Shown: piece by piece, positions 48,142-60,002 of the stretch
How the letters are laid out: each line of letters begins with the position of its first letter
Position numbering within the stretch: position 1 is the stretch's first letter
Assembly (NCBI GenBank): GCA_965153355.1
Contig: OZ231126.1
Location: 70,680,001-70,744,000 of the forward strand
Origin: Flaccisagitta enflata
Lineage: Eukaryota; Chaetognatha; Sagittoidea; Aphragmophora
DNA: 64,000 nucleotides
Reading direction: 5' to 3'
The notes under the pieces: model-generated
What the model was told of the DNA's origin: nothing
Database searches by the model: none
The model's input: the letters and a program-made list of their open reading frames with translations, nothing else
Translations under genes and position numbers: made by a program

Positions 48142-48308
48142 TGGAAGAAAAAAAGAAAAAAAAAAACGAAAGAAAAAAAGAAGGAAAGAAAGAAAAGAAA
48201 CAGAAAAAAACACGAAAAAGAGATAAACCAAATTATGAAATTACCACCATGCTTTTCATGTTCTGTTTATGCTACCAATTCATGAAACAAGGCCGGATAC
48301 ACGGCAAT

Positions 48309-48312
<4 letters not shown>

Positions 48313-48391
<79 letters not shown>
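48313..48391 (+). repeat. (TC)n tract
   Basis: Replaces the middle of a hairpin-ended repeat whose ACAAGGCCGGATACACGGCA end lies just upstream. Confidence 0.95.
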
Positions 48392-48394
<3 letters not shown>

Positions 48395-48740
48395 CTCTTT
48401 TGTAATGGAATACAAAGTGATAGGATAAGAGTTTTCAAGGTCGAGTACTCTTAAGCTCTTTTGCATAACCAACTGTTCTCCGCTGTAATAAGCAAGGAAA
48501 AATCAAACAAAAAATTGTCGCAAAATTGAGGTGAAAAGCAAAAAATACATGCTTGAAATAACTTCAACGACACTATCTATCAAAATTCAGATATGGCTAA
48601 ATATATAGATTCTTGAAATTAATGGTTCTAGCCTGGTTTTCCGCGACTAATGCTGCCGTGTTAATGTAAATCAATTCAAAAATGGTTAAAATATGATCCG
48701 CCTAAATGTATTTGTCTTCAATCTTCAGCCTTGGGTAAGA

Positions 48741-49686
48741 ATGAGGCGAACTAAGTTGTTACTTATACTGCCGCTGTTGGCATTGCTTGGCCCAACTGCA
48801 TTTGCTCTGCCGCTTCAAAACGCCAATCTTCAAAATATCATGTTGCTTCAACAACTTCGAGACCAACAGCGGCAGAATGATGCCCCGTCAGCGCCCTTAT
48901 ATCCATTGTCAGCAATGTTGCTGGATAATCTTAACAAAGGCAACAACAAAAGCACCCATCAAAACAACAGCGTTAGCGTTAGTTTGGCTTGTGAGCAACA
49001 ATTGTCTCAACTCAGGGCCAATCCTTTAGTCATGTCAAAGTTCATTGACGCGTGGGGTAAGCCACCGACGGGAATCTTTCAAGGCGACGTCTCGTGGACG
49101 GGCAACTTTGACCAATGCTTGAGTCTCAGAAGCGACAGTAACGACAGTAAAAACCCATTGAAGACTCATCATTGCATGTTGCCTTTCAATTCTTCAATTC
49201 TCACACAAAACTCTCCTAAATTGGCGATGTTATCTCCGGCGGGTGCGCAACCACCACGACGCTTCGCATGGGGTGTCTGTGTCCCGGCGCAGTGCAGCGT
49301 CAAAGACGCGGTCAGCGTCGGCAATTGCCTGCTCTCCTCCACCACCAGCGCGATTCTACCCGCCATCGCCTCCATTGCGCCACAATTTGCATTGCTAAAA
49401 AACCTAGAAGTGACTTCGGTTGGCGCCGTTTGTCGTGGAGCCGACGATCCGGCGCCGGAAGTAAAGCCCTGGATGGGCGTCTTTTACGCGTTTCTGGCTC
49501 TGATTGGTGTTTTAACCATCACCGGCACTGCGCTGGATTATTACGAGAGGCAAACTGCTTCCGCTACCGTTTGTGCTAAGGATTCAACAAAGGATGAAAT
49601 GCAATTAAAGCAAAGAGGCCAAGAAGGCATCTGTAATGGAGGATTTCAGGATGATGGTATCGAAGACAGCAAAAGTGAACCATCAG
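48741..49686 (+). CDS. Gene B exon 1: signal peptide, complete NRF domain, first TM
   Basis: Unlike gene A, the whole NRF domain is in one exon; there is no intron before the FAWGVCVPAQC motif. The donor gtaata follows CCATCAG at 49687, phase 1. Translation would continue 11 codons into the intron before a TAG. Confidence 0.88.
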
Positions 49687-52613
49687 GTAATAGCGTTGGT
49701 TGCGGCATTGATTAGGCTGGCTTTTAAGTCAATGCGTTTTTGACAGTGGCAAAAAAAGAAACCGGACGCTATTTTTTGATCAAGGATTGCTCAGTAACTT
49801 AAGATAAACCCTTAAAATCCATAACGGTTTTAAAGAGCTTCAAAATATCTTTCACTTGAGCTCTCACAGAACGTTGTAGCTTGTAAACTTTAGAAATTAT
49901 GATGTTTTAACGATGACCACTCAGAAATCTCAAATCTGGTTTCAATGTTTTAGGAGTAACTAACTTTGAGTTAATATATCTCGTAAAAGAATAAGAACCA
50001 TGATTTCTGCTTGGTTCCATCTTGTAGAGAATTCAAAATACTTCATTTTTACCTTGAATTTTATTCCATTTATTCAGTTTCTTCATTCTACTGAATGTAT
50101 GAAACAAAAATTGTCTTATTGTCAGGCAGAGTAAATTGCTTTCAAGAATATGGGTGTTGAACTTCATTCTTATGTCATTTGAAAACGACTTAAGCTAGAA
50201 ATTTCTGCTTGGTCTAGATTGGTAGAGTATTTGAAGCTTTTTAAAATGCTCATTGACAACAACAACAACGTGAGAACAACAACAACGTGACGTGGCGAAG
50301 AAACACGATCTCTCTTCGACCTTCGCGGCTTTCCAAGAAAAATCATAAAAAAACTGCTTCAACCATAATGTAATCGGCTGTAAATACACTCAAAATTCCA
50401 TCTTTTTGTTCTCCACCCAACTGCAAATTTTCATCTCAATCAGTCAACGGGAAGGGTCAAAACTTTGAAAGAAACTACCATCATTAATGGGATTGATTTT
50501 ATTTCATCATCAAAAAAAATCGCTATCGTGGTCTCACTCTCTCATCGCCTCATATTTGTTTGGAATCTAAAGTCCAAGTTGAATCAGTTCTCCAACCTCG
50601 GTCTTCTTGTGTAACAACTACAGCTAAGAATTCTTGTTACAAAACCCTTTACTCCTTCGCGGCTAAAAAAAAAACTACTTCACAGAACCAAAGACTGAAT
50701 CTTACTGAAGGAAATTGTCATCTTTCCGTGTTAATAAAGCTCAAGACATGGAGAAAATACAGCATGATATTGCGCAACTGGAAAAAGAGTCAAAAGAAAC
50801 AAATGAATGGAAAACCAAAATGGATGCTCTACTCATGACCTTCAAAAAAGGTTTTGAAGGTTTTGAAAAAGTCGTGGAAGGCATTAACAATAATCATACA
50901 GCTTTGAATGAAACAATTGCCATGCTAACCATTAAAATGAAAAATCATATCACAAGTGCTGATTCCTTCAAAGCCCAAGTGGTTAAGCATCAGGTTGCCT
51001 CAAAAACCGAACTTGAAGCCTTCAAAGCCCAAGTGGTTAAGCATCAGGTTGCCTCAAAAACCAAATTTGAAGCCTTTGGGAAGAAATTGACTAAATCACA
51101 ACAACAGTTAGATGCAACAAATCGCAAGTTTGCGGAGGAGATGGAAAAAAACAGGCGTATCAAAGATGAATTGAAGACCAAGATGGATGCCATTGGAGAA
51201 AGAACAACATCAACTGACGTCAGATTACAGGAGCTCCAAACCGAATTTCAAGCAATCAAGGCAAAAGTGGATGAAATTCACAATTCTGCACAAAGTTCAA
51301 CCAACCCTGCCACAATGAATAAAGGCACACCTGTGCAATTTGTTCCAGAATGGGTCTTGCGCGAACGAAAGAGAAACAACATCATCATTTTTGGTCAACA
51401 GGAAACAGATGACGATCTTGCCATGATCAAATTGCTTGCTGGTGACTTGGACCTGGACCTGGATCCTTCTACGGACATTGTTCATCATTTTCGTGTTGGA
51501 ACATCAAACAGTAGCAATTTGCGCCCCCTGGTCGCTAAATTTGTATGCTCAGAAAAAAAGAGGGCAATGCTCCTGATGGCAAAGAAGCTGAGAGGAATGG
51601 AGAAATGGAACGGGGTGATTATCACTCACGACATGACAAAATTGGAATGTCAAGTGGAAAAAGCATGGGAGATTAAATTGCGGCAAGATGCTGAGCATTT
51701 GAACAATTCTCTTACTGCAGATGAAAAAAGCGTCAAGTTTTTCAAAGTTATTGGCGGCCGCCGCGAGCGAAGAATAGCATGCTTTCCCATTAAATGACTC
51801 ACTAACTTAGAGACCATAAGAGCACAATGATCAAATCAGATTTTTTTTTCTCTCTTTACAAATGGTTTTTTAGTATCATGAAATCTTTAGTATTTGCTCA
51901 GAGAATAATCACTGATATTATTTGCACTTATAAAAGCATCATATTTTCTATTTGGAGGTATTTATAGTCTTTATTTTTTATATATTGGAAAGTCGTTGAA
52001 AATTTTGGTGAATATGCAACTTTTTCCTTTACTGATTTACACTTTTGATTTTTAAAACTAGTGACTGGTCAATTTTGGATATTTTGAACATAGAATTTTC
52101 AATTTTTAGCAGTTGCATGGTAACAATTCTCGCTTTTGGTTCTTATGAACTACTGACTGGTTAATTTTCTTTGCCACGTAAATTGTAATTCGACGGAACA
52201 GCTATCATCTCGAAGAGCAAGTCGTAAAAAGCTTGCTTCCTTTGATAGCTTAAATTTTATATTATATTATATATTAAGTATAAAGTATGTGCAGTTTTCA
52301 GTCAATCATGAAAAACTGAGCTTCCAATTTTTATTTTGGACGTTGTTAAACCAAACAACACCAACACCAACTCAACTCATGCTTACACGTTTTCACACTT
52401 ATGTCCCTTTTCATGGCGTTGTTCGTTATGGTAACGGAAATCGGGGAATCTACAATCGCGCCAAAACAGATAAAAAAGCCTCTCTTCAACAAGAAGAAGC
52501 TCTAGACAAACGCGTCGCAGCAAACAGTACAAATCGACGTCGAAGTACATTCATTAAAATCCTCTTCTGCTTCTCCATGTTAAAAAATGGAGAAAAATTG
52601 CTATCCTTAGATG
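48741..52613 (+). CDS. Gene B: NRF-6-like acyltransferase paralogue, 5' part only
   Basis: Exons 48741-49686 and 52302-52613 (phase 1 junction) are seen. The start at 48741 is preferred over the upstream in-frame ATG at 48693 because MRRTKLLLILPLLALLGPTAFA is a clean signal peptide. A possible acceptor AG at 48727-48728 suggests an upstream 5'UTR exon. The NRF domain has ACEQQLSQL, FIDAWGKPPTGIFQG, THHCMLPFN, FAWGVCVPAQC and GAVCRGADDP. A membrane segment (MGVFYAFLALIGVLTITGTA) and a long hydrophilic loop follow. Exon 2 ends with FIKILFCFSMLKNGEKLL, matching gene A exon 2, with donor gtgaga at 52614 in the same phase. No acyltransferase exons were found from 52.6 to 64 kb, so the gene runs past the window or is truncated. 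It lies on the same strand, 3.6 kb after gene A. Confidence 0.8.
50748..51797 (+). CDS. LINE ORF1-like coiled-coil / RNA-binding protein in gene B intron
   Basis: An open frame of about 349 codons from the first ATG (MEKIQHDIAQLEKESKE). Residues about 1-200 are heptad-like and charged, consistent with a coiled coil. They include a perfect 18-residue tandem duplication beginning FKAQVVKHQVASKT (DNA period 54 bp, 50967-51074). Then WVLRERKRNNIIIFGQQE opens a domain with RPLVAKFV, KKRAMLLMAKKLRG and a basic C-terminus (GGRRERR). This layout is that of ORF1/gag-like proteins of non-LTR retrotransposons (established family architecture). No endonuclease or reverse transcriptase follows; downstream is AT-rich noncoding DNA and gene B exon 2. 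It is same-strand within the intron. It could be a 3'-truncated element remnant or a domesticated copy; an intact frame favours recent insertion or selection. Confidence 0.65.
   Translation: MEKIQHDIAQLEKESKETNEWKTKMDALLMTFKKGFEGFEKVVEGINNNHTALNETIAMLTIKMKNHITSADSFKAQVVKHQVASKTELEAFKAQVVKHQVASKTKFEAFGKKLTKSQQQLDATNRKFAEEMEKNRRIKDELKTKMDAIGERTTSTDVRLQELQTEFQAIKAKVDEIHNSAQSSTNPATMNKGTPVQFVPEWVLRERKRNNIIIFGQQETDDDLAMIKLLAGDLDLDLDPSTDIVHHFRVGTSNSSNLRPLVAKFVCSEKKRAMLLMAKKLRGMEKWNGVIITHDMTKLECQVEKAWEIKLRQDAEHLNNSLTADEKSVKFFKVIGGRRERRIACFPIK
52302..52613 (+). CDS. Gene B exon 2: cytoplasmic loop and conserved CFSMLKNGEKLL segment
   Basis: The end (donor at 52614) is well supported by similarity to gene A. 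The start is less sure: acceptor ttttcag ending at 52301 gives the right phase, but the loop sequence before NSTNRRRSTFIKILFCFSML has no counterpart in gene A, and a shorter exon is possible. An (AG)n(AC)n tract begins about 15 bp past the donor. Confidence 0.7.
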
Positions 52614-52619
52614 GTGAGA

Positions 52620-52801
<182 letters not shown>

Positions 52802-53019
52802 AGTTAATTCCCTGCTTACCCCTGGCATTCCCGGTGGGCGGGGTGAGACATGCGGGCAGAAAGTGAACAATCGCCCATGGTCGCTCTGCCAATTCCGGCC
52901 CTCGGTCGGTCATGTGCTAACCTAAGTCAGGATTGGCTATGGTCGGTGCTGGGTCGGGCTATGAGATCGAGCAGGTAGAGAACGCACTCAAAGAGCCGGT
53001 GGTCAACTCCCGGTCACAC

Positions 53020-53022
<3 letters not shown>

Positions 53023-53110
<88 letters not shown>
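53023..53110 (+). repeat. (TC)n tract
   Basis: Pure CT dinucleotide. Confidence 0.95.
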
Positions 53111-53113
<3 letters not shown>

Positions 53114-53225
53114 GAACAGAATGAAAGAGGAGCCAGAATATTTTGAAATAAGACCAAAACCTATAAGTCGTCCTAAAAGTTGTCTTTAAACAATTTTCCG
53201 TGACAATCCGTTTTTAAATGTTATC

Positions 53226-53555
53226 AAACAAGGCCAACACCTTTAAGTCGTAGGGTGTAGGGATGGTGACCCCATCCAGATCGTCCTTTTGGTCCTTCCA
53301 ATAAATCCCATTTTCTCTCTTAAGTCGCGTGGAAGACTTTTTGACTTAGAATGACTTAGAAAGACTTAGAATGCCTGAGAATGACTTAGAATGAATTAAA
53401 ATGACTTAGAATGACAAAGAATGCCTTTAAATTACTTAGACTGACTAAAATGACGAAAAAAAAGTGATAAAAAAGTAAAGTGTGACTGACCAACCAACCA
53501 ACCAATCAACCGATGGACAAAGCGGGTTGTAGAGTCGCGTGCACGCGACTAAAAA
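53226..53555 (-). repeat. Hairpin-ended dispersed repeat with an internal insert
   Basis: ACAAGGCCAACACCTTTAAG to AGTCGCGTGCACGCGACT; GACTTAGAAT units inside. Carries a segment (GTAGGGATGGTGACCCCATC) also found twice at 57.2-57.37 kb. Confidence 0.65.
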
Positions 53556-53562
53556 CCATGGG

Positions 53563-53770
53563 AATATAGCAACAATGGCTATTGATTTGGTCCAAGGTAA
53601 TCAAGGCGCGAAAAGAGTGGAGAGATTGGTTACAGGGTGATTCAAAAATTGTCATACAAGGTACAGGGTAAAACAAAAAAAAAAAAACATTTTTTTCTAA
53701 AGTCATTTCAAGTCATTTCAAATTATAACAAATCATTTCAAGCCATTTTAAGTCATTGTAAGTAACCTAG
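53563..53770 (+). repeat. Dispersed repeat shared with 63320-63530
   Basis: Both copies have GGTAATC(A/G)AGGCGC, GAGAG(A/G)TTGGT, GTGATTCAAAAAT(T/C)GTCAT and AGGTACAGGGTRAAAC, followed by AAGTCATTTC decamers. Confidence 0.65.
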
Positions 53771-54009
53771 ATAGTGAATTTTAGCCATTAATGCAGGGTT
53801 TTTCACGCCAACATGCCGATTACAAAACTACGTTTCTCCGCGCCATGACATGATAATTGATTTCTGAAAAATGTAATCTGAAATTGTGATGTTTGATTCT
53901 AAGTAGTTTACCCATCACAGATGAGTAAATACTACTCGACTCATAAAAAAAGCTGCACTTTTAAATGGCATATTGTCATACTGAATTTCAAAATAACTAA
54001 TTTAAGTCC

Positions 54010-54119
<110 letters not shown>

Positions 54120-54623
54120 CCACGGCCAAAGTCAACCCCAAAGAGTCGGTCCTTCAAAGGGGGGGGGTTGGCTACTTTACCTATTTGTTAGCCTTAGAAA
54201 TGACTTAAACCAAAAAAATCGAAGTTCTACGAGCAGTTCATGTTGTGGAGCTGTCTTGGGCTTCTGTTGTCATCATTTTAAGCTTTAAAAATTTACATCT
54301 TGCTTTCCGCGCCTTACGTTGAACTTCCCATGGGTCAGTAGGAAACAAAAAATTTCAAATTGCTAAAATCAAAATTTTTATTGCAGATTTGAAGTCTGCG
54401 TGAGGGACTGTCTGTTGAAGGTGCTTTTCTTTTTTCGAAATTCCTTCGGGATCATTACCAAAATCCCCGCTAAAGATTTTTAAAGAAGGTAAGTTCAATG
54501 ATTTTACAAAGAAATTAAAAGGGAAGGAATGTTTCGCGATATTTGGCAGCACTTTTGACCACCTTCTAATTGGAATATCAAAAAGCTTAAAAACAACAGT
54601 CCTCGACTGAAGTCTATTTGGTG

Positions 54624-54888
54624 TCCGACCCGGCTACTCAGTCTGACCCGGCTACTCAGTCTGACCCGGCTACTCAGTCTGACCCGGCTACTCAGTCTGA
54701 CCCGGCTACTCAGTCTGACCCGGCTACTCAGTCTGACCCGGCTACTCAGTCTGACCCGGCTACTCAGTCTGACCCGGCTACTCAGTCTGACCCGGCTACT
54801 CAGTCTGACCCGGCTACTCAGTCTGACCCGGCTACTCAGTCTGACCCGGCTACTCAGTCTGACCCGGCTACTCAGTCTGACCCGGCTA
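54624..54888 (+). repeat. 18-bp minisatellite, 14 full copies plus part
   Basis: GACCCGGCTACTCAGTCT is repeated with essentially no variation (the first unit is preceded by TCC rather than TCT). All frames along it stay open because 18 is a multiple of 3; the frame reading DPATQS has no gene-like flanks. Confidence 0.9.
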
Positions 54889-54904
54889 CCAATTGCATAC
54901 CTTA

Positions 54905-55160
54905 AAATCCAAAAAAAAAAATTTTAAAAAAAAAAAAAATTTTTTTTTTTCAAAAAAAAAATTTTTTCAAAAAAAAAAAAAATTTTTTTTCAAAAAAAAA
55001 ATTTTTCAAAAAATTTTTTTCAAAAAAAAAAAAAAAAAAATTTCAAAAAAAAAAAATTTCAAAAAAAAATTTCCAAAAAAAGAATTTCAAAAAAAAAAAA
55101 AAAAATTTCAAAAAAAAAATTAAAAAAAAAAATTTTTCAAAAAAAAATTTCAAAGAAATT
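54905..55160. repeat. Alternating A-run / T-run low-complexity zone
   Basis: Runs of A (up to about 18) alternate with runs of T, often separated by a single C. No coding sense. Confidence 0.85.
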
Positions 55161-55165
55161 TTTTA

Positions 55166-55545
55166 AGTCCAGGAAATATTGTTACTAGACAAGATAAATC
55201 ATAAATAAATAAATAAATTAAAAAAAAAATACCCTTATATCTTCTTAACCAATACTCAGAATTTACTGAAATCTTGCAGGGGAGCTTTAATTGCTGCAAT
55301 GAACCTTCACAACGAGTTTGAACAACATTGGTGAACCTTTACTGCCCTTCCCCTATGTAAATTGCCCAAGTCCAGGAATCAATATTACTAGCAAAATACC
55401 CTAATATCTTCTAAACCAATTCTCAGAATTATCTGAAATCTTGCAGGGGAGCTTTAATTGATGCAGTTAACCTTCACAACAAGTTTGAACAACATTGGTG
55501 AATCTTTACTACCCTTCCCCTATGTAAATTGCACAAGTCCAGGAA
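55166..55545 (+). repeat. Two tandem units of about 190 bp
   Basis: Both units contain AAATCTTGCAGGGGAGCTTT, TTGAACAACATTGGTGAA, CTTCCCCTATGTAAATTG and AAGTCCAGGAA. They differ by scattered substitutions. No gene recognised. Confidence 0.75.
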
Positions 55546-55773
55546 TTAATATTACTGCAAATATAATAGGCAAAGGGTATTAAATATTTATGAATGTTGT
55601 TGAAAGTTGGTACACAGGTTAGTAATGCCCTCATAATAATACTGACCAAGTTTCATCAACATCTGAGTTGTAGTTCTTAAGTATTTAAGGGTTGACACAG
55701 ACGAACGAACGAACGGCTTACTACACAATCAGTGCTATGTTATAGTCCTCGACGTAAACTGATCGTCGAGGAC

Positions 55774-56127
55774 AAAAAAGGGAAAACACTTTCAATTGAC
55801 AGTTTTTCCTGCTGATTCCAGTTCTGCAGTCGGAATTGGAATTTGAGCACTTTGAAATTTTTGATTTCCTATAGGGGTAGAGGGGCGCGGCTTCCAGAAA
55901 AATTAGCGATTCCACACTAGCGAGATCCCCACTAGCGAGATCATACTAGCCAGACCCATACTAGCGAAGCCCCTACACTAGCCATGGCAACAATTAGCAA
56001 CCATACTTTCCTTCTATAAAAAAAGAGAGAGAGATAGAGAGAAAGAGATAGAGAGAGAGAGAGATCGAGAGAGATAAACAAACTTTGTATGGTGATAGAC
56101 ATAACAAAGAGAGATGATATTCATGTT
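55774..56127. other. Unannotated spacer with CTAGCGAGA words
   Basis: CACTAGCGAGATC and related words recur four times at 55915-55985; no gene seen. Confidence 0.5.
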
Positions 56128-56273
<146 letters not shown>

Positions 56274-56333
56274 AGAAAAGATAAGAGTTTCAGGATGATG
56301 ACTTCGTCGGATGAGGAGGACGACTTACTTTGA

Positions 56334-56523
<190 letters not shown>

Positions 56524-57200
56524 GGAAACGCGCGGCCACCTAAAAGTAGAATTTCAAAGCCAATATTGATTTCAATTGAAGCCTGAGACAGTCCCACAAC
56601 ATGATCTGCTCGTAGAATGTTAATTTTATTGTTTTTTGTCATTTAGGTACAGGCTACTATTTATTCACCTTTTCCTATGCTGAACGTTCTATTAGTATCT
56701 CTAGCAGAATTATCACCTGTCCATTCCTTGCACGTATCAATACGTAGATCTGTTGTACTCATTTATTCACCTTTTCTTAAGTTAACTCTCTTTAAGTATT
56801 CCTTGGAGATTTTTACATTTTCTACTCTTTGTACGTAATCACTACGTAGATTTGCTCTCAAATTTTGTATGCACCAAAAAGCCAAATCGTGGAAAAAAAT
56901 GTGATTCACTCGAATTTGCTTCTGATCCTGAAAGGACTGATTCTTTGGGAAAAGCTGAAAGCTGACTACTAAGCTCTTTCTATTATTACTTTTTCAATGA
57001 TGACCAAACAAACAAAAAAAGGAAAGAAAAATATGCATATACATATATCTTTTAAAAACTCGCTGTTATCTTCTTCCTATCATTTTTTTTGAATGATCAC
57101 CAAACAAACGGAAAAAAAAAATGTACATACATAGATCTTTTTTTTAAACTGATCAAACTGCATTATGTCTATTTGACTCAAATTGTGAAAATTGCTGTTA

Positions 57201-57368
57201 GTAGGGTGTAGGGATGGTGACCCCATCCAGATCGTCCTTTTGGTCCTTCCAATAAATCCCATTTCTTCTTCTAATGTTATCAAACAAGGCCAACACCTTT
57301 AAGTCGTAGGGTGTAGGGATGGTGACCCCATCCAGATCGTCCTTATGGTCCTTCCAATAAATCCCAGA
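57201..57368 (+). repeat. Near-tandem 105-bp units also present at 53.25 kb
   Basis: GTAGGGTGTAGGGATGGTGA begins at 57201 and 57306. Both continue through CCCCATCCAGATCGTCC and TCCTTCCAATAAATCCCA. Confidence 0.75.
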
Positions 57369-57800
57369 ATTTTTATTAGTGCAAATAGGTTACCACTTCG
57401 AGAAAGCATTGCTTCATGCTCAAGCCATGTCAAAACAATGAAGCATAAAAAGTCTAATTTCCAAATTGAATAAAAATCAGTTATCTTTGGTAAAAAAAAA
57501 GTCAACTAAAAAAATTCTGTGCAGTTGCGTGGCATTCCTCATTTGATATCGAACTGTTTACTTTGCGATCTTCCTCATGCTGGTCTTTTTATTGCTCCAT
57601 GAATAATCTGGTTGGTCAGTCCGTTCCTACTGTTAGTACTCTAACGTAATTTTGATAATCGTCAGCATTTTGAGCGTCTTCACCTTTGTCAGGTTGTGGA
57701 AGTTAATGATTGAATGGCGCTCCTCCATGATCTCATGGGCCTATCTCACTATCAAGTAACATCTACTATGGAGGTGCACTGCTTCTAAAATTTATAAGTA

Positions 57801-57865
57801 GACCCCGGATTGGTCGCATTTTAAAGAGCAAAGACAACTCTTTAAAATGCGACCAATCTGAGGTC
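57801..57865. other. 65-nt hairpin, 28-bp arms, sharing its core with 24982-25040
   Basis: GACCCCGGATTGGTCGCATT arm pairs with AATGCGACCAATCTGAGGTC; the shared core is CATTTTAAAGAG. The outer stem sequence differs from the other hairpin but is still paired. A further GCACTGCTTCT/AGAAGCAGTGC pair encloses it. Confidence 0.7.
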
Positions 57866-58137
57866 TGTAACCTTTTTTGTTAAGAAGCAGTGCTCAATTA
57901 AGTTGATGCTTGTTTCTCAGAGTTTTTCTCAAATGGTAATGAAAAAAATCGAGTTCTTTTAGAAAGATCTCTTATGGGTGAACGTCTTGGAAACTAACCA
58001 TAATCAAAGTCAACAGAGTCACGAGCTGTACAAAGCTTTTTTCAGAATTTAATTCTCATATCTAGCAGCTGAGAAATGTCGTTTTGTAATCGGTGTGTTG
58101 GCCTAAAAAACCCTGTACTTGACTCAAAAAGAAAAAA

Positions 58138-58262
58138 AAACAAGGCCAGATATACGGCAATCCAGTTGTGGACAGTTGGGCAGGAGCAGTAATACTATAA
58201 TCGCCCGCAATTCAGAAATGTTACCGAACGACGGCAAGGTGTAGAGTCGCATATCCGCACCC
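58138..58262 (-). repeat. Partial hairpin-ended dispersed repeat
   Basis: ACAAGGCCAGATATACGGCA to AGAGTCGCATATCCGCACC; the hairpin is degraded. A second partial copy follows at 58390-58525. Confidence 0.5.
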
Positions 58263-58599
58263 TGTTTCGTGTTGATGAATAAGAAAAAGAAATCATTTGA
58301 ACATTTTTCTGTTTAAATAATCTTGAAGATTTTCAAATTTTCTTTCATTCTAGACCAATCCCAGATCTGTATCACAAACGGTCTAGGAGATAGAGCAGTG
58401 AGGCTAAAGATGGCAAAAACCCAAAAAAAGTAATGTGTGAAAGACGGACCAAGGGATGGATGGACCAACGGACTGATGGACCAATAAAGCGGGGTGTAGA
58501 GTCGCGTAGCACATGACTAAAAGTTGGTTGATGGCTTTGGGCTCTAGGGGGTGCTGCTAAAATTTGGGCCTCCAGACGCTAAATTAGTGGTCATTCCGT

Positions 58600-58762
58600 A
58601 AACTGTCCCATGAGGGAGTGAGCGAAGTGAGTGATGGATCCCATGAATGTAGTGAGCAAGCAAAGCGAGTGTAGCAAAGCAGAGCGCTGCGGAGTAATAG
58701 AGTGAGTGGTGCGAGCGAACAAACATAGCGAGTGACCGAGTCACTGTGGGCCAAAATGTGTG
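58600..58762. mobile_element. Fragment of the GTTTCTAGTGA MITE family
   Basis: Only the internal GAGTGAGCGAAGTGAGTG and GCGAGCGAACAAACATAGCG runs are present; both terminal repeats are missing or diverged. Confidence 0.5.
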
Positions 58763-59332
58763 CTAGACTGCGCATTGAGGGTTTACCTTACATATTCTCA
58801 TTTCACATCGCTCAAAAGCACACATATGTATAAAACAACATTTTTCTGCATATTTTTAGACATTGTATGCTTTTTTCACACAATAGTGTCTCATTTTTAC
58901 TGATTTTAAAGGCTTACAAGCTGATAATACAGGAAAGAAATATAGAAGAAAATCCAATAGAAATCACCATATTGTTATTTTAATCATTGAAAGTAAATGC
59001 TATACTGTTAATTATATATGCACAAAGTATAGCTCTTTGATATGAGTTTTTTTTAATTCAATGTTCATAAGAACTCATTTTCCTGCTCATTCAGCTCATA
59101 TAGCTCATTTTCTTCACTTGATTTTTCATTAAAATTAGATAAACCTAATTTGGCTTCAGTAAATGTTAATATACTGAAAACGATTTTTGAAATTGAATTA
59201 TGAGATAGATTTACAAATTCTAGATTTATAATAATATATAATACATGTGGTTTGAGACTCATATCAATCGTTATTTTACAATCAGATCCACAGTGCAGAT
59301 TTAATTCACATCGTGATCTTGAATGTCACTCC

Positions 59333-59526
<194 letters not shown>

Positions 59527-59798
59527 GACAGACAGAGATCGATATGAATGAATTTATGGTTTATGTCAATTGATTTATTTATCACCAAAGTTCTCTAGTC
59601 TCTTGCATTTGCTGATTTACCGAATTTACAGAGATAATGAATCTACTCCTCTATGGAAATATTTAATTGTTTCCGCATCACTCTGTCTGAATTGTTGCAT
59701 TACATTTTGATATTTTTATGAGTTATTTGATATTCATTTTTAGGTAAAAAGTATCAAAAGCGTTAGGGATTTTGTTAGGTTGCTCAGCAGTACACTTT

Positions 59799-60002
59799 TT
59801 TAGTCTTGTGCATGCGACTCTACAACCCGCTTTGTCCGTCCGTCCGTCCGTCGGTCGGTCGGTCGGTCGGTCACGTTTTACTTTTTTTTATTTTTTTATT
59901 TCTTCGGCCCTACTGCTTTTACCTAAATTGTCCAGTGACCTCAAATATGGCCCCTGCCCACCCGCACGTGACTTTGGTAGCCGTGTATCCGGCCTTTGTT
60001 TT
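59799..60002 (+). repeat. Hairpin-ended dispersed repeat
   Basis: Starts AGTCTTGTGCATGCGACTC, then CTACAACCCGCTTTGTCC; ends GTAGCCGTGTATCCGGCC-TTTG, fused to an AT-rich MITE. Confidence 0.65.

Larger units (their letters stand above)
54600..55773. mobile_element. Composite element bounded by GTCCTCGAC and GTCGAGGAC
   Basis: Starts GTCCTCGACTGAAG, ends in the hairpin GTCCTCGACG-(9 nt)-CGTCGAGGAC (55745-55773). It contains the 18-bp minisatellite, an A/T-homopolymer zone, a roughly 190-bp near-tandem duplication (about 55166-55540) and a GAACGAACGAACGG segment. The end rule and TSD are not clear; a subterminal 3' hairpin could suit a Helitron-like element (inference). Confidence 0.45.

Noticed and set aside
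48693-48740. Upstream in-frame ATG for gene B
   Set aside because: It would bury the signal peptide behind 16 residues; a likely acceptor AG lies within this stretch.
54618-54905. DPATQS repeat protein
   Set aside because: Period divisible by three keeps the frame open; no ATG context or conserved flank; noncoding on balance.
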